NCBI RefSeq assembly: GCF_003363265.1
Contig: NZ_QRBF01000007.1
Location: forward strand, 62,001 to 126,000
Direction: 5' to 3'
Length of the DNA: 64,000 nucleotides
From: Dyella psychrodurans
Lineage (GTDB): Bacteria > Pseudomonadota > Gammaproteobacteria > Xanthomonadales > Rhodanobacteraceae
Below the pieces are notes generated by a model. The model was not told where the DNA came from. It made no database searches and worked only from the letters and a program-made list of their open reading frames with translations. Every line of letters starts with the position of its first letter. Positions within the stretch are counted from its first letter, which is position 1. The position numbers and the translations under genes are program-made. Of the stretch, positions 42,651 through 52,328 are shown in pieces.

Positions 42651-43314
42651 GTAGACAATATCCCGTGCCGCGTACCGTATGCAGCAACGCCACGCTGTAG
42701 CCACGATCGATCTTCGCGCGCAACCGGCTGATGTGCGTTTCGACGAGACTGGTTTGCGGATCGAAATTGAACTCCCACACATGCTCGAGCAGCATCGACC
42801 GCGTGACCACTTTGCCCGCCTGCATCATCAGGTATTCGAGCAGGCGGAATTCTCTCGGCTGCAATTCGATCGGGGTTTGCGCACGGGTCACTTCCCGGCT
42901 GATCAGATCCATGTGCAGGTCGCCCACGCACAGCCTGGTGCGCGCTTCGGCCATCGGGGGCCTGCGCGCGAGGGCACCGAGACGCGCTCTCAGCTCGTTG
43001 AGCGCGAATGGCTTTCCGAGGTAATCGTCGGCGCCGGCGTCCAGTCCTTCCACGCGCGAGTCGGATTCGCCCAGGGCCGAAAGCATCAGCACGGGCATGT
43101 GCTTTCCGCTGGCGCGCAGGTTTCTTACCAGCGAAATGCCATCGGTGTGCGGCAGCATGCGGTCGACGACCAGGAGATCGTATTCGCCGCTGGTTGCCAT
43201 GCGCCAACCCGTGGAGCCGTCCGCGGCGCAATCGACACGTTGCTCGGGACCGGACAGGCTCGACCTGAGATAGGCCGCCGTTTCGATGTCGTCTTCAACC
43301 ACCAGGATTTTCAT
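42637..43314 (-). CDS. OmpR-family response regulator
   Basis: A 225-residue regulator: receiver domain with acidic pocket Glu7-Asp8-Asp9, phospho-acceptor Asp51 (LLVVDRMLP) and Lys101 (GKPF), then an OmpR/PhoB winged helix (about residues 130-223, LQPREFRLLEYLMMQAGKVVTR to LHTVRGTGYCL). The ATG at 43314 is preceded by AGGAGGG. It is followed with overlap by the sensor kinase and then a TonB receptor operon on the same strand. The combination resembles copper- or quorum-type local systems in layout, but the stimulus is unknown. Confidence 0.93.
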   Translation of the reverse strand: MKILVVEDDIETAAYLRSSLSGPEQRVDCAADGSTGWRMATSGEYDLLVVDRMLPHTDGISLVRNLRASGKHMPVLMLSALGESDSRVEGLDAGADDYLGKPFALNELRARLGALARRPPMAEARTRLCVGDLHMDLISREVTRAQTPIELQPREFRLLEYLMMQAGKVVTRSMLLEHVWEFNFDPQTSLVETHISRLRAKIDRGYSVALLHTVRGTGYCLRASE

Positions 43315-43496
43315 GCTTCCCTCCTGCAACCGGGCTGTCAGCATCGGGGTAACCGCCAGTGTCGCGCTGCGACTGCGGCAATCTGATGACAACGGGAAGA
43401 AGGGTTCGCCGTACTGCGAAGTATCTGCCTGTCGATAAGCGTCACATGGACACGCGTGGCATTTCCGCGCATGTCCATGTGGTCAACCGGGTGGCT

Positions 43497-44843
43497 TCAA
43501 TGGCTTGACGACGACGAGGCTGGCACCGACGGGTTCTCGCCGGCCGTGGCGAATGGCGCCTTGGTGATATCGACATCCCATCCCGGCTCAAGTGTCGACA
43601 AGTGCTCCTTCAGCGCACGCAAGTGGCTCGCGTCGGCGTCTGCCGACGATGGCAGCGAGATGACGATTCGGCGCTTGGTCAGGTCGACCGTCACGTCGGC
43701 GGGTTGTTGAAGCAGATCCTTCACGTGCATCGCGATCCACGGCTCGGCCTGCCGTTTCAGTTCGTTGACCTGCAATGTCAGGTCGTCGATCTGCGCGCGC
43801 AGGCTGTCGATGTCGGCCCTGTCGCGGCGGGAGGTGTCGTTGGCCTCTAGGGTCTGGCGGACCTGCACCACGGCGTCGCGCTTCAGTTTCTGCTTAAGCA
43901 GGTTCTGGATGCTGTCTTGCGCAGCGTTGAGGTAGGACGGAACCAGCAGTACGGCGTTGACGGCGTATTGATTGCCGCGCCGCTCCACCTTCAGCTGCTC
44001 GATGCTGCCGCCGTGATCGTTGAGGTATTCACTAATGACGGCCTGCGTTTGCTTGGCAGCCAATGACTGCTCGGCAATGTTGCGCAGTGCCAGGCCGAGC
44101 GGAATCGCCAGCACGATGAACGTGACGACGATGACGGCAGCCTGCCACGCCGTATGCTGCGGTGAATTCTCGACGCCGAATCCGTACCATTTGGCTATCA
44201 GCGTCATGGCGAGCGCAATCGCCAGCAGATTCGTCATGAAGAGAAAGAACGCACCGCCGGCGATGCCCATGTCGTTGGTCGCCAGGCCATATGCCACCAC
44301 GGCGAGCGGCGGCATCAAGGCGGTGGCAATCGCCACGCCGACGATCGCTTCGCCTTTGCGCGTGACAACGGCGTAACCGCCCGCGAGACCCGAGAACAGC
44401 GCCACCAGCAAATCGAACAGCGTCGGTTGCGTGCGCGCCAGGATTTCGCTGGTCGCTTCGCGCAACGGCGAGAACCAGACGACGCACATGGCGATGAGCA
44501 GCGCCAGCGCAATACCTGCCAGCAGTGCGATCAGGGCTTGTCGCATCATGCTGAAATTCACGACGCAAAGCGAAAAACCCAGTTGGACAATCGGCCCCAT
44601 CAAAGGCGAGATGAGCATCGCGCCGATCACGACGGCAGCGGACGATTGCAACAGGCCGAGTATCGCGATGCCGCACGACATGATGGCCATGAATGCATAG
44701 CGCGGCGTGAACATGCCGTTGTCCATGACATTGGCCATGACGGCGTCATGGTCGACGCTGCGTATCAGCCGCACGCGCCAACGCAGGAATTGTTTAGCGC
44801 GCAGCGCCTGCTGGCTCGACGGTGTGGAACGATCCGTATTCAT
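43497..44843 (-). CDS. DUF389 family membrane protein (TIGR00341-like)
   Basis: A 448-residue inner-membrane protein. Residues about 45-265 hold six to seven hydrophobic helices with the DUF389 signature GAMLISPLMGPIVQLGFSL and later VGVAIATALMPPLAVVAYGLA. The C-terminal third is soluble, with a predicted coiled coil (RDRADIDSLRAQIDDLTLQVNELKRQ, about 350-375) and a short beta-rich end. The family is widespread in bacteria with no firmly assigned function. It is flanked by a two-component operon and an RND operon but shares neither. The ATG at 44843 is the first in frame and no stronger start was seen. Confidence 0.85.
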   Translation of the reverse strand: MNTDRSTPSSQQALRAKQFLRWRVRLIRSVDHDAVMANVMDNGMFTPRYAFMAIMSCGIAILGLLQSSAAVVIGAMLISPLMGPIVQLGFSLCVVNFSMMRQALIALLAGIALALLIAMCVVWFSPLREATSEILARTQPTLFDLLVALFSGLAGGYAVVTRKGEAIVGVAIATALMPPLAVVAYGLATNDMGIAGGAFFLFMTNLLAIALAMTLIAKWYGFGVENSPQHTAWQAAVIVVTFIVLAIPLGLALRNIAEQSLAAKQTQAVISEYLNDHGGSIEQLKVERRGNQYAVNAVLLVPSYLNAAQDSIQNLLKQKLKRDAVVQVRQTLEANDTSRRDRADIDSLRAQIDDLTLQVNELKRQAEPWIAMHVKDLLQQPADVTVDLTKRRIVISLPSSADADASHLRALKEHLSTLEPGWDVDITKAPFATAGENPSVPASSSSSH

Positions 44844-45118
44844 AGAGGGTCCTGATGGTCGCCTGATCGAAACGATGGGTGTTCCCTGCGAGTCCGCAAC
44901 CGCACCCCGTCCAACGATGAATCGACGTTACCCATCATCCATGTTGCCTGCCACGCGACGGCCACAAAGCCGCAGGCGGGTATCCCGGGCACGAGTATAC
45001 TCGCGCACCGGGGCGTGGAAGCCGCGTGTTTTCCGCCCGAAAGGCCTGATGGCCGGCAGCGTGCTAAAGCAGCTTGAGGCCGCTTGCGGACCTCAAGACC
45101 TCATACCGACATCGCGCG
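44844..45118. other. Intergenic region with imperfect hairpin
   Basis: 275 bp without a convincing gene. A hairpin, CTTGAGG-CCG (45073-45082) with CGG-A-CCTCAAG (45087-45097), lies just downstream of the small minus-strand frame ending at 45119. It has no strong T-run, so its role as a terminator is doubtful. Confidence 0.4.
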
Positions 45119-45298
45119 TCAGCGGGGTACTCGCAATGTCGAGTCGCGCAGCGCCGAGTCGTGCAGCACTTCATCGAGCGCAGTGGTTTCGATCGTGTCC
45201 AGCGGACCATGCGCCGGCTTGTGCATGCCGGCAGGTATGCCGTGGTGGTCGGAAGCACCGGTGTTTCCTGGATCGGTCTCGCCCGTCTTCGTGCTCAT
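45119..45298 (-). CDS. Possible small protein downstream of RND operon
   Basis: A 59-codon frame starting MSTKTGETDPGNTGASDHHG and ending DSTLRVPR. Its ATG at 45298 is preceded by GAGGAAACCAGC, a good ribosome site at the right distance, which is the main support. The product is hydrophilic, with several His residues, and lacks a signal or membrane segment. It lies 79 bp downstream of the NodT-type channel gene on the same strand and ahead of a hairpin. It resembles short unannotated frames near efflux operons, but no family was recognised; a chance frame is possible. Confidence 0.4.
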   Translation of the reverse strand: MSTKTGETDPGNTGASDHHGIPAGMHKPAHGPLDTIETTALDEVLHDSALRDSTLRVPR

Positions 45299-45377
45299 GC
45301 TGGTTTCCTCGGCATTTCCTAAATTCTGCCATGACTGCCGATGAGGATCGAGCAGCAGGCCGTATATATGGCCTCCG

Positions 45378-46805
45378 TTACCTGCGTGCAAGCTGATCCA
45401 CCGACCACCCGCCGCCCAGCGCGCGAATGAGCTGCACGCTGGCGCGCAGCCGCTGCGTGTCGAGGTCCAGCAGGCCTCGCTGTTCCTGCAGCGCGACCGT
45501 CTGCGCCTGCACGACATCGAGGTAGCTGACCGCGCCGTGCTTGTACTGCGTCATCGACAGATCCAGCGCGTGCTGCGCAGCGTCCGAGGCATCCTTCTGA
45601 TCCGTGCTGGCCGAGCCCAGGTGGTCGACCAGGGCGAGATTGTCCTGCACCTGCTGGAACGCCGAAAGCACGACGCCGCGATACATCGCGCCGGCTTCAT
45701 CCGTCTTGGCCTTGGCCGCCTCGATGGTGGCCTTGCGATAGCCACCATCGAACAGATCGTAGGCCAGTGCCGGACCGAGCGCCCAGATGCGATTCGGTGC
45801 GGTAAGCAGATTCGCCCAGCCCGTGCTCTGGAAGCCGCCTTGCGCATTGAGCGTCAACGACGGGAACCACGCGGCACGCGCGATGCCGATGCCCGCGTTG
45901 GCCGCGGCCACGCGACGCTCCGCCGCGGCGACATCGGGACGACGCTGCAACAGCGTGGAAGGCACATCGAGGGGCACCACCGGCACCGGAATCGCCGCCG
46001 TCTGCGCGGGCAGGCTGAAGCTCGATGCGTTTTCGCCCACCAGCACGGCGATCGCATCCTGCATCAGCTCGCGCTGCGCCATCGTCTGCGACCATTGCGA
46101 ACGCGCATCGGACAACTGCGTCTGCGCGCGCGATACGTCGAGGCCGGAAACGATGCCGCCGCCATGAAGCGTCTGCGTGAGCTTCAGCGCCCTCTCGTAT
46201 GCCTGGATGGTTTGCTGCAGCAATTCGATCTGCTGGTCGAGACCGCGCAGCTGCATGTAGCTGTCGGCCAGTTGCGCCTGCAGGCTCAACTGAGCGGACG
46301 CGAGATCCGCCTGCGCCGCCAGTGCGTTGTCGCGACCTGCTTCGACCGTGTTGCGCACGCGGCCCCACAGGTCGACTTCGTAGCTGGCTTGCACGCCTAC
46401 GGTATAAGAGTTGTAAACCGAGGGCGCCGCGGGATTGCGCAGCGGCGGTGCCGTATTCGATTCGCGCTGGCGTTGTGCGACGGCACCCGCGCCGACCTGC
46501 GGGAATAATTCGGAGCGAGCTTCCGCGCTGTACGCCTGTGCCTGCTCGTAATGCGCCAGGGCAGCAGCAAGATCGGCATTGTTGGCGAGCAGCCGGGTCT
46601 GCAACTGATCGAGTTCGGTGTCGCCATACAACTGCCACCAGTTCTCGCGCGGCAACTGATCATTCGGCTGCGCACCCACCCACGGACCCACATCCTTGTA
46701 CGCCGGCGCACCAGGCGTTGCCGGCGGCTTGTACGCAGGTGCCAGCGAGCAGGCGCCAAGCACCGCAGCGATGGCGACGGTCAGGGCAATTTCAAGCTTT
46801 TTCAT
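45378..46805 (-). CDS. NodT-type outer-membrane efflux lipoprotein
   Basis: A 475-residue outer-membrane factor of the NodT subfamily with a lipoprotein signal (lipobox AVLGAC, acylated Cys about residue 19) and two OEP repeats rich in Ala/Gln/Leu (for example LQAQLADSYMQLRGLDQQIELLQQTIQAYERAL). It is the last gene of the RND-adaptor-channel operon read on the minus strand. The ATG at 46805 lies 14 bases inside the adaptor's last codons, so the genes overlap. The tail ends LIRALGGGWSVDQLARR, typical of the family. It serves as the outer-membrane duct of the RND pump at 47972. Confidence 0.92.
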   Translation of the reverse strand: MKKLEIALTVAIAAVLGACSLAPAYKPPATPGAPAYKDVGPWVGAQPNDQLPRENWWQLYGDTELDQLQTRLLANNADLAAALAHYEQAQAYSAEARSELFPQVGAGAVAQRQRESNTAPPLRNPAAPSVYNSYTVGVQASYEVDLWGRVRNTVEAGRDNALAAQADLASAQLSLQAQLADSYMQLRGLDQQIELLQQTIQAYERALKLTQTLHGGGIVSGLDVSRAQTQLSDARSQWSQTMAQRELMQDAIAVLVGENASSFSLPAQTAAIPVPVVPLDVPSTLLQRRPDVAAAERRVAAANAGIGIARAAWFPSLTLNAQGGFQSTGWANLLTAPNRIWALGPALAYDLFDGGYRKATIEAAKAKTDEAGAMYRGVVLSAFQQVQDNLALVDHLGSASTDQKDASDAAQHALDLSMTQYKHGAVSYLDVVQAQTVALQEQRGLLDLDTQRLRASVQLIRALGGGWSVDQLARR

Positions 46806-47982
46806 GAGGCTTGGCCGTCGCATCTTCGCTGGCAATCTTCACGGCGTCGCCGTCCTTGATGCCGTCCGGCGGACTGTCGATCACGCGATCGCCCGCTTGC
46901 AGGCCCGCACCGATTTCGACCGACTTGCCGTAGTCGTACAGGATGCTCACTTTCTTGAACGCCACCTTGTTGCCATCGTTCACCGTCGCAACACGCAAAC
47001 CCGCGTTGTCGAAGATCAGCGAGCTGGCAGGCACACGCAGCGCGGTGCCATCGACCGGCAGGCTGAAGCGCACGTGGGCGAAGGCACCGGGCATCAAGGC
47101 ACTGTCGGTGTTGTCGACCAGCAGCTGCACCAGCGTGGTACCGGAGTTGGCGTTCACGGCATTGGAGGTGGCGATCACCTTGGCGTGGAATTCGCGACCC
47201 GGATATTCCGGCACCACCAGCACGGCGGTGCTGCCCGGACGGATCGAAGGACCGTAACTCTGAGGTACCTGCACGTAGACGCGCAGCTGATGGATGTCCG
47301 ATACCACGAAGAGTTGCGGGCCCGTGCCGCCGCCGGCATTGATCAAGGCGCCGACGTCGGTATCACGCGCGGTGACCACGCCATCGAACGGCGCCACGAT
47401 GCGTGCGAAGGCCTTTGCCGCGACCAGTCGATCGACGTTGGCCTGCGCCGCATTCATCAACGCGACTTTCGCGGTGTAATCGCTGGTGCGCTGATCGACG
47501 TCCTGCTGCGCCACCGAATCACTGCCGAGCATCGCCTGCCAGCGTTTGGCGGTGGTGCCGGCCAACTCCGAATTGGCTTTCGCGCTGGCAAGATCCGCAC
47601 GCGCCTGCACCAGTTGCTGATCGAGTTCGGGCGTGTCGATCTCGCCCAGCAGTTCTCCGCTTTTCACGGGCGCGCCGATGTCGGTTTTCCAGTCTTTCAG
47701 GTAGCCGCTCACCTGCGCGTAGATCGGTGCGCGTATGAAGGCTTCCAGGCGACCGGGGAGATCGAGCACCGGCCCGGTTTTACCAGGTTCGGGCATGACC
47801 ACGTTGACGGTGGGAACGGCCTGTTCGTCGGTCCAGGTTTTCAGGCTGCTTGCCTGCGTGGCGCGCGTGATCAGGCCGATCACCACGACGGCGACCAGCA
47901 CCACCGCAACGACGAGTCCGGCCAGGCGCAATCCGCGTTTGGAAAGCTTCTCAGAAGAATGAAGGGTTGCTTCAGACGACAT
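46792..47982 (-). CDS. RND efflux periplasmic adaptor (HlyD/MFP family)
   Basis: A 396-residue membrane-fusion protein with one N-terminal membrane segment (about residues 17-38, GLRLAGLVVAVVLVAVVVIGLI). The lipoyl halves are in PGRLEAFIRAPIYAQVSGYLKDWKTDIGAPVKSGELLGEIDTPELD and FDGVVTARDTDVGALI, separated by an alpha-hairpin, then beta-barrel and membrane-proximal domains. The ATG at 47982, with CTGGAG ahead, overlaps the pump's last codons by 11 bases. The order pump, adaptor, channel on the minus strand, each overlapping, shows a single operon controlled by the divergent LysR gene. The drug range is unknown. Confidence 0.92.
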   Translation of the reverse strand: MSSEATLHSSEKLSKRGLRLAGLVVAVVLVAVVVIGLITRATQASSLKTWTDEQAVPTVNVVMPEPGKTGPVLDLPGRLEAFIRAPIYAQVSGYLKDWKTDIGAPVKSGELLGEIDTPELDQQLVQARADLASAKANSELAGTTAKRWQAMLGSDSVAQQDVDQRTSDYTAKVALMNAAQANVDRLVAAKAFARIVAPFDGVVTARDTDVGALINAGGGTGPQLFVVSDIHQLRVYVQVPQSYGPSIRPGSTAVLVVPEYPGREFHAKVIATSNAVNANSGTTLVQLLVDNTDSALMPGAFAHVRFSLPVDGTALRVPASSLIFDNAGLRVATVNDGNKVAFKKVSILYDYGKSVEIGAGLQAGDRVIDSPPDGIKDGDAVKIASEDATAKPHEKA

Positions 47983-50900
47983 AGCTTGGTTCTCCAGAAG
48001 CATCTGCTTCTTTCGGGGCATGGCTGTGACGCGCATGGATGATGCTGAACACCACGGGCACGAAAAGCAGCGTGGCGGCAGTGGCAAAGATGAGGCCGCC
48101 GATCACGGCGCGACCGAGCGGTGCGTTCTGTTCGCCGCCCTCGCCCAGGCCCAATGCCATCGGCGCCATGCCGATGATCATCGCCAGTGCCGTCATGCAG
48201 ACGGGACGGAAGCGGGTGAAGCCGGCTTCGAGTGCCGCGACGGCGGCGTTGCCGTGTTCGTCCAGGCGTTCGCGGCAGAAGCTGACGACGAGGATCGAGT
48301 TCGCGGTCGCCACGCCCATGCACATGATCGCGCCCGTCAACGCGGGTACCGACAACGGCGTGTGCGTGGCGAACAGTATCCACACGATGCCGGCCAGCGC
48401 GGCGGGCAGCGCGGTGATGATCACGAACGGATCGCTCCACGACTGGAAGTTCACCACGATCAGCAGATAGATCAGCACCACGGCACCGAGCAGGCCGAAC
48501 AGCAGGCCGGAGAAGGCGCTGTTCATCGTCTGCACCTGGCCGAGCAGCACGACGTGCGAACCCTTGGGTTGCTGGGCGACGGTGGCGTCGATCAGCTTCT
48601 GCACGTCGGCTGCAACGCCGCCCAAGTCGCGATCCTGGGTCGCCGCGTAGATCTGCACCACCGACTGGATGTCGTACTGGTCGATCACATCGTTGGTGTT
48701 GTTGCGCTTGAGCGTCACCAGGCCGCCCAACACCTGCGCCTGTCCATTGCTGCCGTTGACGGGGAGGTTACGCAAGGAGGCAAGGCTGTCGAGGTTGTAC
48801 TGCGGCGTCTGCATCACGATCGGATACGACACGCCGTTGGCCGGATTCAGCCAGAACGTCGGCGCCACCTGGCTGGAACCGGCAAGGTTCACCACCAGGC
48901 TGTTGGTGATATCGCGCTCGGTGATGCCCACCAACTGTGCCTGCGTGCGATCCACATTGACGTCGAACGCCGGATTGGCCTGCGATTCCTGGATGCGTGC
49001 ATCGACCACGCCCGGCACGAGCTTGATCTTGCCGAGCAGCGTGTTGGCGTATGCAAAGTTCGCAGCGAGGTTCGGGCCGCGAATCTGCAGATCGATCGGC
49101 GCGGGTGAACCGAAGTTGAGAATCTGGCCGACGATATCCGCTGGCGGGAACGAGAACGTGACACCCGGATATTTGCGCGGCAGCAGCTCGCGCAGCTTGC
49201 GCACGTAATCGGCAGTAGGACGATGGCCTTCGTTCAAGGCAATCTGGATGTCGCCATCCTGTTCGCCGATCAGGCCGGTGTTGTTGTACGTGGTGTTGAT
49301 GCCGCTGTTCGACAGGCCGATGTTGTCCACCACCGTGCCGAGTTCATCCGGCGGAATCACGGAGCGAACGGTCTGCTCGATGCTGTTGAAGACGTTCGCC
49401 GTATCTTCCACGCGCGTGCCGACTTGCGCACGCACGTGCATCAGGATCTGCCCGCCATCCACATCCGGGAAGAAGTTGCGGCCCAGGAACGGCACCAGCA
49501 GGAACGACACCAGCACGAAGGCGAGGAAGCCGACGACGAACGGCTTGCGATGACCCAGCGCCAGCTCGAGCAGGCCATGATAGGTCGCACGGATGCGCTC
49601 GAAACTCGCCTCGAATGCACGCTGGAAACGCACCAGCGGATTGCGCGACGGCGGCGGTGCGACGTGTTCATCGGAGTGCGGCGCGTGCGGCTTGAGCAGG
49701 AACTTCGCCATCGTCGGCACCAGCGTGCGCGAAAGGATGAACGAGCACACCATCGCGAACATCACCGCTTCGGCCATCGGCACGAACAGGTAGCGCGCCA
49801 CGCCGTCGAGGAAGAACATCGGCACGAACACGATGCAGATACAAAGCAAGGAGACGAAGGCCGGCGTCACGATCTGGCGTGCACCGTCCATGATCGCCGT
49901 TTCCACATCCTTGCCGTGCTCCAGATGCCAGTTGATGTTCTCGATGGTCACCGTGGCGTCGTCGACGAGGATACCCACGGCGAGCGCGAGGCCGCCCAGC
50001 GTCATGATGTTCAGCGTTTCGCCGAACGCGGACAGCAAAGCAATGGCGCCCAGAATGGCCAGCGGAATCGACACGGCAATGATCACCGTCGAGCGCCAAC
50101 TACCTAGGAACAAGAGGATCATCAAGCTGGTCAACGCCGCGGCGATCACGCCTTCGCGCGCCACGCCGGTGATGGCAGCACGCACGAACAACGACTGATC
50201 GCCGATGGGCGTCACCTTGAGGTTATCCGGCAACAGGCCTTTGCTGTCGATCACGCGCTGCTTGATACCCGCGACGATGGCGAGCGTCGATGCCGAACCG
50301 TTCTTCAGAATCGTCAGCAACACCGAACGATTGCCGTCCACGTGCACGACGTTTGTCTGCGGCGGCGCGCCGTCGCGCACATGCGCTACGTCGCGAATGT
50401 AGATGGTGGTGCCATTGACCGTCTTGACCGGCAGGTCGCCCAGGTCATTGATGTCGGACGGCGAATCGTTGAGGTTGAGCGTGTACTCGAATGTTCCGAT
50501 CTTTTCAGTGCCAACCGGAATGATCAGGTTCTGTGCCGCCAGTGCATTGGCCACGTCCTGCGCGGAAAGGCCGCGCGCCTGCAGCTTGGCGGAGTCGACG
50601 TCGATCTGCACCTGGCGCGTCTTGCCGCCGTAAGGATACGGAATGGCCGCACCGGCCACGGAGACCAGCTGCGGACGCAAAATGTTCTGGCCCAGGTCGC
50701 CCAGGTTCTGCTCGCTCAAGCCCTTGCCCGACAGTGCCAGCTGCAGGATCGGCACCGTGGATGCGTTGTAGTTGAGGATCAGCGGCGGCGTGATGCCCGG
50801 CGGAAGCTGCTTGAGCAACGTCTGCGAGACGGCTGTTACCTGCGCATTCGCGGTGGCGATGTTGACGGTGGGCTGGAAGTAGATCTTGATGATGCCGAAA

Positions 50901-51166
50901 CCGGCGATCGACTTGGCTTCGATGTGCTCCACGTCGTTGACGGTGGTGGTCAGCACGCGCTCGAACGGCGAGGAAATGCGCCCGGCCATCTGTTCCGGTG
51001 GGAGGCCGGTGTACTGCCAGACCACCGCGATCACCGGAATTTTAATATCCGGGAAAATGTCGGTAGGCGTGCGCAGCGCCGCCAGGGGTCCGACGATCAG
51101 GATCAGCAGGGCGAGAACGACGAATGTATAAGGCCGCTCCAGCGCAAGCCGTACAATCCTCAGCAT
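47972..51166 (-). CDS. RND multidrug efflux permease
   Basis: A 1064-residue RND transporter with 12 predicted helices and two large periplasmic loops. The N-terminal ERPYTFVVLALLILIVGPLAAL and TPTDIFPDIKIPVIAVVWQYTGLPPEQMAGRI group it with the LysR-linked HAE-type pumps of Burkholderia and Xanthomonadales rather than with AcrB or the metal pump at 12467. The TM4 acidic pair lies in GILVDDATVTIENINW. The ATG at 51166 follows CTGGAGTACATCCA. It heads the operon; a 235-bp gap separates it from the divergent LysR regulator, where the shared promoter must lie. Confidence 0.93.
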   Translation of the reverse strand: MLRIVRLALERPYTFVVLALLILIVGPLAALRTPTDIFPDIKIPVIAVVWQYTGLPPEQMAGRISSPFERVLTTTVNDVEHIEAKSIAGFGIIKIYFQPTVNIATANAQVTAVSQTLLKQLPPGITPPLILNYNASTVPILQLALSGKGLSEQNLGDLGQNILRPQLVSVAGAAIPYPYGGKTRQVQIDVDSAKLQARGLSAQDVANALAAQNLIIPVGTEKIGTFEYTLNLNDSPSDINDLGDLPVKTVNGTTIYIRDVAHVRDGAPPQTNVVHVDGNRSVLLTILKNGSASTLAIVAGIKQRVIDSKGLLPDNLKVTPIGDQSLFVRAAITGVAREGVIAAALTSLMILLFLGSWRSTVIIAVSIPLAILGAIALLSAFGETLNIMTLGGLALAVGILVDDATVTIENINWHLEHGKDVETAIMDGARQIVTPAFVSLLCICIVFVPMFFLDGVARYLFVPMAEAVMFAMVCSFILSRTLVPTMAKFLLKPHAPHSDEHVAPPPSRNPLVRFQRAFEASFERIRATYHGLLELALGHRKPFVVGFLAFVLVSFLLVPFLGRNFFPDVDGGQILMHVRAQVGTRVEDTANVFNSIEQTVRSVIPPDELGTVVDNIGLSNSGINTTYNNTGLIGEQDGDIQIALNEGHRPTADYVRKLRELLPRKYPGVTFSFPPADIVGQILNFGSPAPIDLQIRGPNLAANFAYANTLLGKIKLVPGVVDARIQESQANPAFDVNVDRTQAQLVGITERDITNSLVVNLAGSSQVAPTFWLNPANGVSYPIVMQTPQYNLDSLASLRNLPVNGSNGQAQVLGGLVTLKRNNTNDVIDQYDIQSVVQIYAATQDRDLGGVAADVQKLIDATVAQQPKGSHVVLLGQVQTMNSAFSGLLFGLLGAVVLIYLLIVVNFQSWSDPFVIITALPAALAGIVWILFATHTPLSVPALTGAIMCMGVATANSILVVSFCRERLDEHGNAAVAALEAGFTRFRPVCMTALAMIIGMAPMALGLGEGGEQNAPLGRAVIGGLIFATAATLLFVPVVFSIIHARHSHAPKEADASGEPSYVV

Positions 51167-51401
51167 TGGATGTACTCCAGGGAAGGGAGGGCGGAGCACC
51201 CAGGCCGCATGCCGCATTCATGGCAGTTGTGCGGCGTGCAAAACCCAGTTGCGATCGCCTTTGGCGACCGCATGCTCTGCTTACAGGCAAACTTGCGATG
51301 ACAACAAACAGCCGGTGCTTGGGGAAAGGCGCCAGCTGTCCGGAAAGATTAGTTGTACGGCTTGTTAAGATCGATACAGATAGGCGAATGGCTTGATACG
51401 C

Positions 51402-52328
51402 ATGACGAATGATTACCTGGAGCTTCGGCACTTGAAGTATTTCGTTGCCGTCGCCGACGAGCTGCATTTCGGGCGCGCCGCGGAGCGTCTGGGCATTTCG
51501 CAGCCGCCACTAAGCCAGCAGATTCATGCACTTGAGCAACGGTTGGGCGCCAGGCTTTTCGAGCGCAAGGGGCGCGGCATCGCGCTGACCCATGCCGGCA
51601 CCGCCCTGCTGCCGCGCGCTCGCGGCATCCTGGTGCAGGCCGAACGCGCGGCCGAATCGGTTGCGCGCACGCAACGCGGCGAGCTGGGTGAACTGCATCT
51701 TGGCCTGATGTCTTCGGGGCCTTTCACGTTTGTCGTGCCGCGCGTGCTGGCAAGGTTTCGCGAACGCCTGCCCTATGTGCGCCTGCAGATCCACGAAATG
51801 GCGACCTCGCATCAGATCGAGGCGCTGGAGCAAGGTGTGATCGATGTCGGCGTGATCCGTCCGGAACCCTTGCCCGACAGCATCAAGGCCATCGAGTTGT
51901 TCAAGGATTCCACCACGGCGGTCATGCATGCGAGCAATCCGCTCGCGAAGACGCCCGGCCCCATCCATATCCGCGAACTGGCCGATGAGGATTTCATCTT
52001 TTATCAGCGCAGCCTCGGCGTGCGCTTCTATGACGAAGTGATCGCGTTGTGCAGGAAATCCGGCTTCAGTCCGCGGATCCTGTACGAGGTCCGCGAGCTC
52101 CCCACCATCATCGGACTGATCTCCGGCGGCTTCGGCGTTGCGGTGTTGCCGGCTTCCGTACAACGGATGATGGTGGAAGATGTCGTGTACCGCACGGTGG
52201 CGGACGTGGATGCGGTGACAGCCGTCTGGGCGATTTATCGCGCCGACGTCGACAATCCGATGGTGAGTGCATTTCTCGAGATCGCGCAGTGCCTTGCGTC
52301 CAAGCAGGCCGCGTCGATAGGCAAGTGA
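51402..52328 (+). CDS. LysR family transcriptional regulator
   Basis: A 308-residue LTTR with the N-terminal winged HTH (about residues 6-63, LELRHLKYFVAVADELHFGRAAERLGISQPPLSQQIHALEQRLG) and a periplasmic-binding-protein-like effector domain (about 90-295). The ATG at 51402 was chosen; a TTG three codons earlier is possible. It is divergent from the RND operon at 51166, the classic LysR layout, so it probably activates that pump on binding a small aromatic or drug-like effector. No symmetric T-N11-A box could be assigned with confidence in the 235-bp gap. Confidence 0.93.
   Translation: MTNDYLELRHLKYFVAVADELHFGRAAERLGISQPPLSQQIHALEQRLGARLFERKGRGIALTHAGTALLPRARGILVQAERAAESVARTQRGELGELHLGLMSSGPFTFVVPRVLARFRERLPYVRLQIHEMATSHQIEALEQGVIDVGVIRPEPLPDSIKAIELFKDSTTAVMHASNPLAKTPGPIHIRELADEDFIFYQRSLGVRFYDEVIALCRKSGFSPRILYEVRELPTIIGLISGGFGVAVLPASVQRMMVEDVVYRTVADVDAVTAVWAIYRADVDNPMVSAFLEIAQCLASKQAASIGK

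Noticed and set aside
45073-45097. Hairpin CTTGAGG.../...CCTCAAG as an intrinsic terminator
   Set aside because: It has a bulge and lacks a T-run on either strand, so it was noted only as an imperfect hairpin.
46696-51301. Plus-strand frames of about 290-450 codons at 46696, 48020, 49223 and 50342
   Set aside because: All lie opposite the overlapping RND operon genes and have no recognisable domain.
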